DNA from: Ottelia alismoides
Taxonomy: Eukaryota; Streptophyta; Magnoliopsida; Alismatales; Hydrocharitaceae
Direction of reading: 5' to 3'
Assembly: GCA_037367405.1 (NCBI GenBank)
Contig: JAZKJV010000389.1
Coordinates: 372,001-436,000 of the forward strand
Length of the DNA stretch: 64,000 bases
The notes under the pieces were generated by a model that worked only from the letters and a program-made list of their open reading frames with translations, did no database searches and had not been told where the DNA came from. Below, piece after piece: positions 35,864 to 47,353 of this stretch; position 1 is the first letter of the stretch, and every line of letters begins with the position of its first letter. The position numbers and the translations under genes are program-made.

Positions 35864-38142
35864 ATCTCATCAGTAATTTCAATGTATCTCATGTATCTTA
35901 AAATGTACCTCCGAAAATCAGAATGATCCTAAAAAAATAGCTCATACAATCTATCAGTTGACAACTCGGAATGATCAATAGGGAAACTAAAATTGAATGT
36001 GCTTTCTAGGTGTTCCTTCTTATAAATGAACTCCTGGGTGTCCATGAAATATGTGAAAAGATTTGTATCTCAAAACTCAACAAGAAAACCACAGTCCTCA
36101 GAATCTGCTGTAACTTTCTCTCTCTTCTGCTGCTGGTGGCGGTGATGGCTTCAAATATGAAATCGTCTCTATTTTAACCTTATCATTGTGGGAGTGAAAG
36201 GTGATCTCTCTAGTCCCATAATCAACTACCGCTTTTGCCATTCGAAGGAACGATCGACTAAGTATGATGGAGGAATGGAGTAACAATGCAGAGGTATCCA
36301 TATCCATAATAACAAAATCAAGTGGGAATCTTATTCCTTGCACCGTTACGATAACATAATAAAGAATACCCCTTGGCCTCTTGATCGATTGATCAGAAAA
36401 CTGAAGGATCATCCTGGTGGAACTAAGAGGCCCCAACCCAAACTTAGTGAGTAGCTAGGATGGCATGAGATTCATGAAATATCCACTATCGAGAAGAGTA
36501 CAGTCAAACTCTTGATCAAATATATTGCAATGGATGTGAGGTTCTCCCTTATATTTCTTTTTTGGCGGGATGTTACCGATGGCATGAACCGTGGCCATGA
36601 TTAAGATGTGTTTTTCTTGTTTTCTTTCATCTGTTCTGCTTTGATTGACGCTTTTGAGTACATGCTTCTTTCATTCCCTTTTTGACTGCTGGAATGTACT
36701 CCATGGCCTTGATGAGTGACATCTCGTAAAATATGTCCTGAAGTATCTCTACCACTCCAAGATCAGATAGTGCTATTTTTAATTTTTGGGATTTTTTTTG
36801 AGTTTTATTCAAAGACGGAGGAAATGGAACATAATTTGATGAAACATCATACTACTCATTTCTCTTATTAAAAATAGAGTCATCATGTACATGTGGATAA
36901 CTAGAATCGGTCTGTACAATGTTATCCAATACATGAATAGATGAAACAAAAGGAAAAAAATGACAGGCTGCTTGGTCTGCTGGTGTAGAAGAAGACTCCA
37001 CGACAGGTGTGTTCTCCTTCATGGATGACTCAACAATGCATCTTTCTTTATTATCTTTTTGGTCTTTTCTGCATAATGATGATGGTGGTGATGATGAAGA
37101 ATAAGGTGGTGAAACTCCAAGATTTGGCTCAGCTACATTGGATCACTGCTCAACTAGTGAAGATGATGATGAAGTCGGTGAAGCTCTCTCAATGGCTCTC
37201 CCCAATCCCAACTGCTGTAAGGGTGGCTACAATCTTCTACCACTCCTGAGATGAATGACATCAGATAAACAAATAAAATCAAGGGTCATACCTACCTCAG
37301 AGTTGGGTGAGTCATTAACTACCTGCTCCTTGCGTCTGAAGTTGTTCGGATTGGATTTGACCTATGCTGGGATCAAAGTCTTCATGGTAGTGAGGTCGTC
37401 TGACCTTTGATCAAGTCATTCATATTCTTCCTTAGGAGTGCAAGCTGATCAAGTACATGATTCATTGAAGGTGCCTCTGGATGCTCAACTATAGGTTGTT
37501 GCTGAGACTAGTAGTGTGGAGGCTGTTGGTTCCCAGAGTACTGCTGCTGATAGTAAGGAGGAGGAGGGTGCAAAAACTATGCAGACTATTGCTGATAATA
37601 GGGCTGATGAAAATATGCAGACCGCATCTGCTGATGTCCATGTCTCCAGTTCTGGAAGTATGGTGGAGATGAGTAATGAGGCTGTAGCTGTTGATGCTAG
37701 GGCTATGGTCTCCCTCCTTGGAAATGGTGGACGGGCCTCTGACTTTGTTGTGAACCTAAACTACCTTGCCTTAGCGCATGGGACTGGTTGCACTCTAGGT
37801 CGAACCAAATGTCATTCACCTTTTGAATGAGAGGTGGAGGTGGAGACTGCTGGTCAGAATGCAGAGGGGCTCCTGCTAGAATGGTACAATGCATGACGAG
37901 GATGACTGTTGCGGCACCTGATCTGCGGTCTGCACGTAGTAAATGTGTTGGACTGTAGGGGGCACTCCAGTACTCTGCTGTGTTGAAGTGGAAGAAGTCT
38001 GCTCATGCGTAGAAGTATCACCTGCGATACTAACACTCTGACATGCACTAATCATACTGATAGGAAGCTCCGAATGCTTCATAATCTCATCCAGGTTCTT
38101 TATCCTCTGCTCGATCACTTGAAGCTTCTCAAGCTCCTTGAA
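35864..38142 (-). pseudogene. E2 pol, 5' part (linker and protease), broken
   Basis: Minus-strand protease homology at 36098-36520: LLDSG at about 36487-36501, then a TAG stop, then GPLSSTRMILQFSDQSIKRP and DFVIMDMDTSALLLHSSIIL. Upstream, 36627-36812 corresponds to the region before protease (AMEYIPAVKKGMKEACTQKR). 37480-38142 is the Gln/Pro/Tyr-rich linker with QHIYYVQTADQ. The right end follows the conserved UGA. The left end is the E1 insertion site; RT continues at 18756. Confidence 0.82.
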
Positions 38143-38520
38143 TCATTTCTCTATTATGTCCATTTTGGATATGTGATTTCCTATGATGGCCGGATTTGCA
38201 CTGTCCACCCTATCCACATCTTGTGATGCCGTCATGACAGCCTTGTGGGGTACTGAAGGAGAGGTAACAAGATGCTTTTGGAAAACATGTGAACAAGATA
38301 GAGTTTCAGAGCCCTCCACCATCTCCTCAAAAATCTGATAAAGGACATCCTTATCCTTATTGAAGTGGGACCCCTCACAAGCAACATCTACCAACTTCCG
38401 ATTCTCAATGCTCAAACCCTCGAAGAAATTATGCACTAGGCTCATCTTTGGTATATCACAATGGGGGTGCTTCTCTGTCAAGTCTTTAAATCTTTCTCAT
38501 GCCTTGGGAACAGGCTCATG
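38143..38520 (-). pseudogene. E2 gag, only the C-terminal third left
   Basis: Minus strand KHPHCDIPKMSLVHNFFEGL and GSHFNKDKDVLYQIFEEMV, ending KMDIIEK and UGA at 38145-38143. Beyond the UGA the frame reads FKELEKLQVIEQRIKNLDE. The N-terminal two thirds of gag, the leader and the PBS are missing. Homology stops at about 38520-38535 and the LTR begins at 38574. Confidence 0.85.
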
Positions 38521-38573
38521 GGACATTGTTAATTAGGGAAATCCAGAGTTTTAATTTGATGTATTATTTGCAA

Positions 38574-41500
38574 TGTCGTTGCAACCCTAAAAACCCCTCA
38601 ACAAGAATTATTCAAGAACTCTCAAGCCAAAATAAAATGAAGAAATGTCAGCAACAGATTTTTCTATTTAATTTGCCTATATAGGGTACATGGTCAAACT
38701 CAGGAAGGCTACAAAAAATCCTGAGGATGATTTAATTCAAAGTAAAATAGTGAAATAAATGAGGAACTTCTATGCATACTACTCTTGGATTTTGTGAGAT
38801 TTTTGTCTTTTTAATTTTTATGATTTTTTTATTATTTTTTATGTTTTTTGATTTTGTAATTTTTAATGATTTTGCAAATGTTTTTTTAATTTTGAAAATA
38901 AAAGAAAATAAAAAAATAAAAGAAAAAAGAATAAGAAAAGGCAAATTTTAGATTTTTAAGTGTGACAAAAATTGATAGAAAATTAACATAAACTTATTTT
39001 TGTGTTCTTCATATTTTTTGTGATTTTTACATAATTTTTATATTATTTTAATAATTTTAAATAAATGAAAATAAAAAATAAGAAACAGAAAATGCTGCAG
39101 ATGATTTTGTATTTTAAAAAGAGAAAATGAAATTAAAAGTTTATAATATGCACAATAAGAGAGAATATTTTTCAAACTTTCCAGAAAGCATTTTTACCAT
39201 TTTTTGGATTTTCTATAATTTAAAATGATTTTTTAAGTCTTTTTAATGTTTTTCTTTTTTTTGGTTTTAAAGAAGAGTTAGTGAATGAAAATTAGTCAGA
39301 AAATAAAATAAATAAAATGAAACATCCAAGAGTTTTTTTGGAATTTTAGAAAAACTTTTTATAGTTTTTTTTATTGATTTTCTAATGCTGACATGGCATA
39401 TTTTTGTTGTTTTTGATTTATTAAAAATAATAAAAATGATAAAATGCAAAATTAAAATTAAAATGAATTGATGAGATTAGCAGGGAATTAAGGTAATTTT
39501 TATGGATTTTAAATTATGTTTAAATATTTTCTAAACTAAATTAACATGTAAAATTCAATCTGGACTCACACGGACTTAAATGCAATGAACTTAAAGTATG
39601 GACAAAATGAATAATAAATAAATAAATAAATATGAGGCCAAAGCTGTAAAGTACCCAAAAAAGAGCGTGCCAACGCACATGAGTCGTGTTGGCATGGATA
39701 TTTTTGAAATTATTTTATTTTTCAGGGCCAAACAATAACATGAAACACAAAGGATCTTTATTGAAATTTTCACACAAAACTCGTGCGTAGCACGTGAGGT
39801 AGTTCAAGCAGGACTAAAAAATGAAATAAAATAAATAATGGGAAAGAAATGCAAATGTTCAAGTAACAAGAGTCTGATCCAATCATCCACATGGCTGGAT
39901 CGACGGCTGGATTGACAGCTAGGAAAAGAGGACTTATTTACAAAATTGAAAACATGCAAGGGTTGAGGTGCTATTTTACCCTTAATCCACGCAGCTGAAT
40001 TGACATGTGATGAATCTGGATGCTGATCGGATTCTGAAATTGAAACACCTTCGAACGGTCTAGTTGGATTTGGAAATATGATTGAACGATACATCATTGG
40101 CACAAATCTAACACACTCGATCTAATCTGGCATCGACATTCTTGATCGGATGATTCTGAAGCTATTTGGATGACCACTGAAGAAGTACGTCTCTGATGAA
40201 GTTCAATCGATCAAAGCTCGCTCGATCTCCACCTAATTCAATATCTAAAATTTTGAATGATGTTTAGATATTTCTAACCTAAATTAACATGCAAAATTCA
40301 ATCTAGACTCTTAGGGACTTAAATGCAATGAAACTAAACATATGGACTAAATGAATAATAAATAAATATGAGGCAAAATCTGTAAATTACCCAAAAAAGA
40401 GCATGCCAATGCACGTGAGTTGCGTTGGCATGGATATTTTTGCAATTATTTTATTTTCAGGGCCAAACAATAACATGAAATAAAAGGATCTTTATTACAA
40501 TTTTCACACAAAACTCATGCGTAGCATGTAAGGGAGTTCAAGCAGGACTAAAAAATGAAATAAAATACATAATTGGAAAGAAATGCAAATGTTTAAGGAA
40601 CAAGAGTCTGATCCAATCATCCACGTGGTTGGATCGACGATTGGATCGAGGGCTGGGGAAAGAGGACTTATTTACAAAATTGAAAACATGTAAGGGTCAA
40701 GGTGCTATTTTACCCTTAATCCACATGGCTGGATCTATGACTGTGATGAATTTGGATGCTGATCGGATGTTTGAAATTGAAACACCTTCGAATGGTCTGG
40801 TTGGATCTAGAAATGCGATCGAATGGTACAACTTTGGGGCAAATCCAAAGGACTCGATCTAATCTGGCATCAACGTTCTTAATTGGATGCTTCTGAAGCT
40901 TTTGGATGAACATTGAAGAAGGATGTCTCTGATGAAGTTCAATCAATCGAAGCTCGCTCGATCTCCACCTGATTCACCTTTTGACCGTCTAGGCACTCTC
41001 CTGCATGCTTCTCGCGTCGATCAACCACTCCAATGAAGTTCAATGATGTTGATTCGGCGATCTGGAGGTCTCAATGGTCTGATGCTCGATGTCCTCATCC
41101 ATATCCTCCTCCTTGGTTCCAGGTACAAGCCTAGATCCTGCAAATTTTTTCTAATGCTTGAAGGGAGTCTCCAGCTACGTTTATAAGATGAAAATGACAA
41201 GAAATGGAAGGTGAACGAGGGTTCCGGTGGTCGTAATTAGAATAGGATCTAAACTTTTGATATGGGATGATATGAAGGGGTTAGGTTGTGGAAAGAGATG
41301 GAAATGGTTGTGCGAGGGTATTTAGATGGTGAGATCGGTGATCGGAAGGGCTCTGATCTTGCAGATCAGAGATCGATTAGAAAGGATCTGATCTATGCTA
41401 TGAAATAGAAAATCAATACGAGATTTAAAGCAAAATGAAAGGAAATCTAACAAAGATTACCTAAGGGTGGAGTGAGAATGATCATCGCCTCGACCTGCTG

Positions 41501-41955
41501 CGAATGGCAGACAGTCAAAACGCTCCCGATGGAGCTCTAGCAAGCATACTGGATCACGCTCTTCAGTGATCTCCCGCACTCCAAATTAAAGGGGGCAAAG
41601 ATTTGTCACAACCTCGTCAATCCAAGACCAATCGTGAGCAAAGAAATTGGTGAAAAACAGATCAATCAGAGCCAATGAAGATCTGGAAGTATACATATGC
41701 TCTGATTCCAACGGGTTTTTGAATTCAAGATGGGAGCGGATCGAGGTAAGATATATTGAGATAATGTGCTGGAGAGGGAGTCAGTTGTTAGGGCTACAAA
41801 TTAGGAGACAGAATTGAGATGGGTTAATGATTGACGTGTGCGGGAAAATCTGCGAAGGAAGGGCTGGTACGCGAAGGAGCGGAAAACGAGGGGAGACTGG
41901 GGAGTTGACCTGCATTGATGTACCTGGGCTCATCCAATCAACGTGCGTCTAGGAT
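38574..41955 (-). mobile_element. 5' LTR of E2, truncated, with internal duplication
   Basis: Pairs with 9148-12985. Its minus-strand 3' end is at 38574 (GGGTTGCAACGACA). Alignment runs up to about 41955, after which the sequence is the interior of E3, so roughly the first 1.0-1.2 kb of U3 is lost. The TATA position reads TATACATA on the plus strand (41690-41697). A tandem duplication of about 740 bp lies inside. No genes seen. Confidence 0.78.
39505..40979. repeat. Tandem duplication of about 740 bp inside the E2 5' LTR
   Basis: Copy one is about 39505-40243 and copy two about 40244-40979. Landmarks: TTAACATG at 39541 and 40284; GCTCGCTCGATCTCCACCT at 40216 and 40952. The partner LTR (9148-12985) has this segment only once, at about 10120-10780. 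The copies differ at many scattered sites, so the duplication is not fresh. Confidence 0.8.
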
Positions 41956-42600
41956 AAGATAAAAGTGCAACCAACTCAAGAGAAGGAGGTGGAGAAAAGA
42001 GTGGAAGATAATCAGTGTAGCTACCTATCCTAGGATGCTTGACCATTGTTGCCAAGTCATCCATTGCAGACTCAAAAATATCTGACTTGAGGCATATGCC
42101 ATACTTATGAGAGAGAGAATTTAAAATTTTTATCTCTTTTTTTAGAATATATACCAAGGTTCAACATGTACATAAGGAGTTTTTACTATTAAGCCAGTAG
42201 ACTATCCCTCTTTTAAAGTTTTATTGCAACCCACATCATTCTGTCGTTATATCTCACCACTGCAGACCGGGTTGGGGTACAATGGCCACAAATGTGACTT
42301 CTGATGTTTCCATTGGCTTGTGTCTCGTGTCGGCAAATCCAACCTCTACCACTTCAACTGAGGTGAGCAAAGTGTAAGTCTAGGTGTGCAAGCTTGGTTA
42401 TTATCAATAAGAGTCATACATGTATTCTGAAGTATTCTACTTAGGCAGTCAAGAAGACACTGAACTAAGTCTTGTGGTTCCCAAATAATTAAGTCTATAG
42501 ACCTGAATAATCTCAATTCCAGTTCCTACAAGGTTCCTGTGATTAAGTAGATTAAGGTCCAACCAAGCTCCATTCTTCGTTTATTCCAGACTAGTTTAAA
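41956..42600 (-). other. E3 copy of the inverted-arm domain, left part missing
   Basis: Collinear with 13425-14100 of E2. It contains CCAGTGTAGCTACCTAT-like words near 42016 and the right arm at about 42520-42580 (reverse complement of GGAGCTTGGTTGGACCTTAA). The left arm was lost at the junction with E2. Confidence 0.6.
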
Positions 42601-42639
42601 TGTCAATAATATTATGAAAAATGCACATGAAAATGCAAG

Positions 42640-43440
42640 AAATATATACAAAATATTTTTTTTGATGAAAGAAAAGAAAAGAAAATAAAAGAAAAATCTT
42701 TATGGAATTTTTTTAAAGAATTTTTTTGTGAATTTTTATGGATTTCAACACACATTTTTTTGAATAAACAAAAGATTTAGTAGACTGAATGTATTTACAG
42801 AGAATATATATAAGTATACATACAAGGATTATACAAAATTTATATAAGATATTACAAGAAGATTTTATTTACAAGTTTTAGATACAATTTTACAAAAAAG
42901 AATTTTATTTACAATAGTGAATTTTATTTACAAGAGGATGATTAAATATGATTTTTATACACATGTGGATTTTACAAATATATGTGCATCCCATAATTTA
43001 TATCCAACATGACAAAATAATTTTACAAAAAATTTACAAACCTTCAAAATATTTTACAAAAGAGTTTACAATCATTTTACAAAAGATTTTACAAAATTGT
43101 TACAAATGCTTTTATAAACACTTTACAATTCATTTTACAAACAATTTTACAAACAAGTTTTTTCAAACATTTTGCTTTCAAATATTTTAAAAACATTTTG
43201 TACAATATACATAATTTTGATACAAAAAACTAGAAATCATTTTAGAAATAAAATAATTTTACAAATAATTTTATAAGGATTTGCAAAAACATAATTTTAC
43301 AAAAAATTTTACAAATAGTTTACAAACTAATTTACAAAAGTTTTTACAATATTATTTACAAACAATTTTTACAATAGTTTTTTCAAAATCATTTTACAAA
43401 TCATTTTTTAAAACATTTTCTTTAAGTAATAGCCATATTA
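42640..43440. repeat. Degenerate TTTTACAAA low-complexity repeat (E3 tail)
   Basis: Same type and place as 14180-14945. Apparent open frames at 42948-43511 are translations of this simple sequence. Confidence 0.7.
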
Positions 43441-43499
43441 TTAATGAACAAAAACTTGAGTTATGGATAATGTATATATATACAATATATATATATGAC

Positions 43500-43981
43500 A
43501 CCCCACTATAGTTAACTCAAATTGTGTCCTCATAGTGATCAAAGAGCTACAATGGAAGACATAACTCATACAAAGGATAAAAAAGTGAAAAGATTCTATA
43601 CAACAATGAACCGAAGAATAAAAATAAAAGAAAAGAAGTCGGTAATCCCCTTATACCTAGAATCAAATTATCCTAAGTATAGAAGACCAAGGAAAAGAAT
43701 GAACAATCTCAACGACTTGATCTATCCTCCCCTATACTTAGGACAAGAGATCCCTAAGTATAAAAAAGAATATCAACAAGTTGAAGGACAAGTGAGAGAA
43801 CATAAGAAATAAAAATAAATAAAAATGCGATAGAGGATGAAATGAACGATATCACTATCTATACTTAGGGTAAATGATCCCTAAGTGCAAGAAACAATAG
43901 GAGTGTGATAAACAGAATGAAAAATGGAAAAACTCGTCATTCACCTCCCCTGTACTTAGGATAAAGTACATCCTAAGTATA
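43500..43981 (-). repeat. Array of five stem-loops with G-run, E3
   Basis: Units at 43507-43580 (long form, decayed), 43650-43682, 43732-43762, 43858-43889 and 43950-43981. Stems are less perfect than in E4. A CA-rich run follows at 43983-43997. Confidence 0.7.
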
Positions 43982-44074
43982 ACACACACGCACACGGAAA
44001 AGAGGTGAATGATAAAAACTGAAGAAGAAAGAATAAAACGAAATGATATATACAAGAGAAAATCAGCTCATATA

Positions 44075-46210
44075 TCAAACACATAATGTCAAAAAGTCAT
44101 CGTCTGATATGATAGATATAGAACCAACCACAGACAAGAATGTATCATGATCTAGATATGGCTTCATCAACTGTCTGTTCACAACAAATGGTTGTGCATC
44201 AGATGACAACCCATGTATGACAATACTACCATTGTCACACACAACTCTCACAATGAACGATCCTGACCATTTTCTTTTTAATTTGTTGGGGAACAACTTC
44301 AATTGCGCATCAAACAACCAAACATTTCTGATCAGGAGAGAAAGCCTTCCTTCTAATGTGTCTATCATGCCAACGCTTGACTTTCTCCTTATACATAAGT
44401 GAGTTGTCGTATGCAAAAGCTCGGAATAATAACAATCTATTCAGGTCCAACATCCTATTATGTCATGCTTTCACATAATCCAAATTGCATACATAGAGTG
44501 CCCATAATGGTTTGTGAATTCAACTGGCAAGTGGCAAGGCTTTCCATTAACCAATCTATAGGGAGACATACCCAATGGAGACTTGTACGTCGTCCATAAG
44601 CCATAGAATTGAATCAAGCATCTGGAACCCGTTCTTCCTACCTGGACGTGTAAGCTTCTGCATTATCGTCTTTATCTCCCTATTTGAAATCTCATCCAAG
44701 TCGTTAGTCTATGGGTGGTAAGGAGAGGCAACTATGTGCTCAATGGCATACTCCTTCACAAGCTTCTTAACTTCTCGATTAATGAAATGGCTTCGCCCAT
44801 CTGAAATAAATATATTTGGAATCCCAAATCGTGCAATAATTTGGTCTTGAGAAAGGAACACACTTTACAACTTTCAGGGGCTCGGGTGGGGATAGCCTCC
44901 ACCCGATGACTAACATAATCCATGTCAAGCAGGATGTACTGTAATCCCTATCTGATAGGAAATGGGCCCATGAAGTCTATGTCGCAAGAATCAAAAACAT
45001 ATGAAATCTGGATATATCTCAGGGGCATGGTATCTTTGGAACCAACAGTTCCTCCCATTTTCTGGCCATCTGTACAACCTCAAACATAGTTTATAGCATC
45101 CTTAAATAGAGTTGGCCACCATAGGCCTCTTTGTAGAACTTTAGCTGTCGTGCGCTTCCCGAATGACGCCCACCAAACTCTAATTTGTGATAATGCTCAA
45201 GTACGCTGGTGTATTCCTCATGAGGAATGCACCTTCTCCAGATACAATCCACACCCTCATGAAACATGTATAGATCCTCCCACTGGTAAAAATGAATCTC
45301 AGACAGAAATCTATCTACCTTGTGCTTCGACCAATCTTGTGAAACTTTCTTGGAAACAAGATAATTCACAACATCATCATACCATGGGAGTGAGGCTAAA
45401 GACAAAATGGTTTCATCTGGAAAGGTCTCTGAAATGGGGAAGTGTGATCTGCTCAGAGGACTCTACATCTGTGATACGGTAAAGGTGGTCTGCGACAACA
45501 TTCTTTACTCTAGGTTTATCTCGAATATCTAAATCAAACTCCTGGAGAAGTAGGATCCATCTGATAAGGCATGATTTGGCATCCTTCTTTGCCTGTTGGT
45601 ACCGCATGGTAGTGTGATCCATGTATACAATAACATGTGATCCAAGTAAGAAGACATGAATTTCTCTAATGCAAACACCATTGATAAGCACTGTATGGCA
45701 AACAATATCTCAACCCTTCTCTTCCCTAAAACATTCCCAACTGCAAAATATAATGCATCTGTCATAATCTCAAAGGGAAGAGACCAATCAGGTGGCTGCA
45801 GGACATGAGCATTAGTAACCATGTCTTTCATCTGGTGAAATGCAAGGAGTACTTTCTCATCAACAATAAACTCACTTTCGATGCATAGAAGCTCAGTCAA
45901 AGGTCTAACGATCTTTCTGAAGTCCTTAATGAATCGCCTATAAAATCCAACATGTCGAAGAAATGACCTCAACTGCTTCAAATTCTGCGATGGCTCTAGC
46001 TTGAAGATAACATCAATCTTAGTTGGTTCAACTTCCATACTATGTTTGGAGATGATGTGACCCAATACAATTCCACTAGTCACCATAAAGTGACTCTTCT
46101 CTCACGAGAGCACTACGTTTACGTCGCAACAACGCTGAAGTACTCGGTTTAAATGAGCAAGACATGTATCAATGCTATCCCCGTAGATCAATAAATCATC
46201 CATGAATACC
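44075..46210 (-). pseudogene. E3 pol fragment (RT active site to integrase end), broken
   Basis: In element order: RT from FMDD at 46195-46206, then HIISKHSMEVEPTKIDVIFK; RNase H-like region at about 45660-45780 with a deletion; integrase zinc-finger region at 45091-45405 (FGGRHSG); a degraded core at about 44640-45000; C-terminal module KWSGSFIVRVV at about 44240-44280, with the stop at 44075. Two one-base homopolymer differences at about 45160 and 45433 disturb the frame here but not in the duplicate copy at 61694-62857. Confidence 0.82.
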
Positions 46211-47353
46211 TGATGAATCTCCATTTCATCACCTTTATTCTATCATTTTGGCCTCAAAAACCCCAGCAAATGCATGTAAATAGCATCAATTTGTACATAA
46301 TAGCATTCATTATTCATTTGTATTAATTGTATATAAAATAAGGTTTTTAATGCCAAAATTATAGAATAAAGAGAAGAAAAGAAAAAGGAGTAAAATATTG
46401 CAAATATTTTATGACCCTAACCCCGAGACCAAGGCCAGCATGGAATTGGTCGACAAGGAATAAAGTAGGGGGAGATAAGGGCAGTATACAATAAATACCT
46501 CATTTATTCATTCATTCATTTATGCATTTTTGGCACCTATTTTGTACATAATTATTTATTCATCAAATAAAGAAACTTTGTTCATAAAAGTTGTAGATAA
46601 TAATGTAAATAAAAATACAAAATTGAGTTTGTGTAAAAATAATACACAGTGTACATTTTATGCACATAATAAAAAGCCAAAATCTCAACTTCACAGACCC
46701 ATATCTTGCAAATAAAAACTCCAAATCAACCAAACTCACCTTCAATTGTATATAGCATTTCATAAACTATTTTATAAAATTGGTTTCATAATTTTTGGAG
46801 TCCATCTGTGGAAGATAGGTTTTTGGCCCTTCTTGTACAAAATACCTGATTAAAACATTCATTATATTCACCATTCATTATTTTTATAAATTAATATTTT
46901 TAGAATCTTGTAGATAATGTATATAATTCATATACATATTAGCCTTAGAATAAAACCAAAAGAGTTTGTAAAATAAAATAAAATAAGTCTATGAAATATA
47001 TATAGGCAATATACCTATGAGAAGGATGTACTTAAATAAAAGAGGAAAACATTCTTTAATTATTCAATCCTCTTATATTTTTGTAATAATGTATATAATA
47101 TATATATCTTATTAAAAATACAAATCCATAATAAAAACACATAAAATTAATCGAATAAATACAATGTATATACTATACAGGTAAAATACCTATAATTATA
47201 CTTACATACATATATACCTATTTATTTAAATATATAAATGAACTCATAAAAATCAAATAAAAATACATTTATACTCACAAAAATAAGTTATAAATTTATA
47301 AAATAAGCCAAGAAAATAATAAAAGAAAATAAATAAATTAAAATAAAATATCC
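45047..47353 (+). repeat. First copy of a long, almost identical direct repeat
   Basis: Repeated at 61694-64000 (offset 16647-16649). It covers 1,164 bp of E3 pol and the first 1,143 bp of the E4 LTR. By eye the only differences are one-base length changes in homopolymers (C run near 45160, G run near 45433, A run near 46948, A run near 47342). Confidence 0.92.

Larger units (their letters stand above)
41956..46210 (-). mobile_element. Element E3: minus-strand Athila-type interior, both ends lost
   Basis: In plus coordinates it starts inside the inverted-arm domain (AAGATAAAAGTGCAACC resembles E2 at 13423-13437). It passes through the domain, the TTTTACAAA repeats, a stem-loop array and pol, and stops at 46210 where the E4 LTR begins. 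The left junction is with the truncated E2 LTR; no LTR of its own is present in the window. Confidence 0.8.

Noticed and set aside
42948..43511. Plus frames of 76-80 codons rich in Lys/Phe/Thr
   Set aside because: Direct translation of the TTTTACAAA low-complexity tract.
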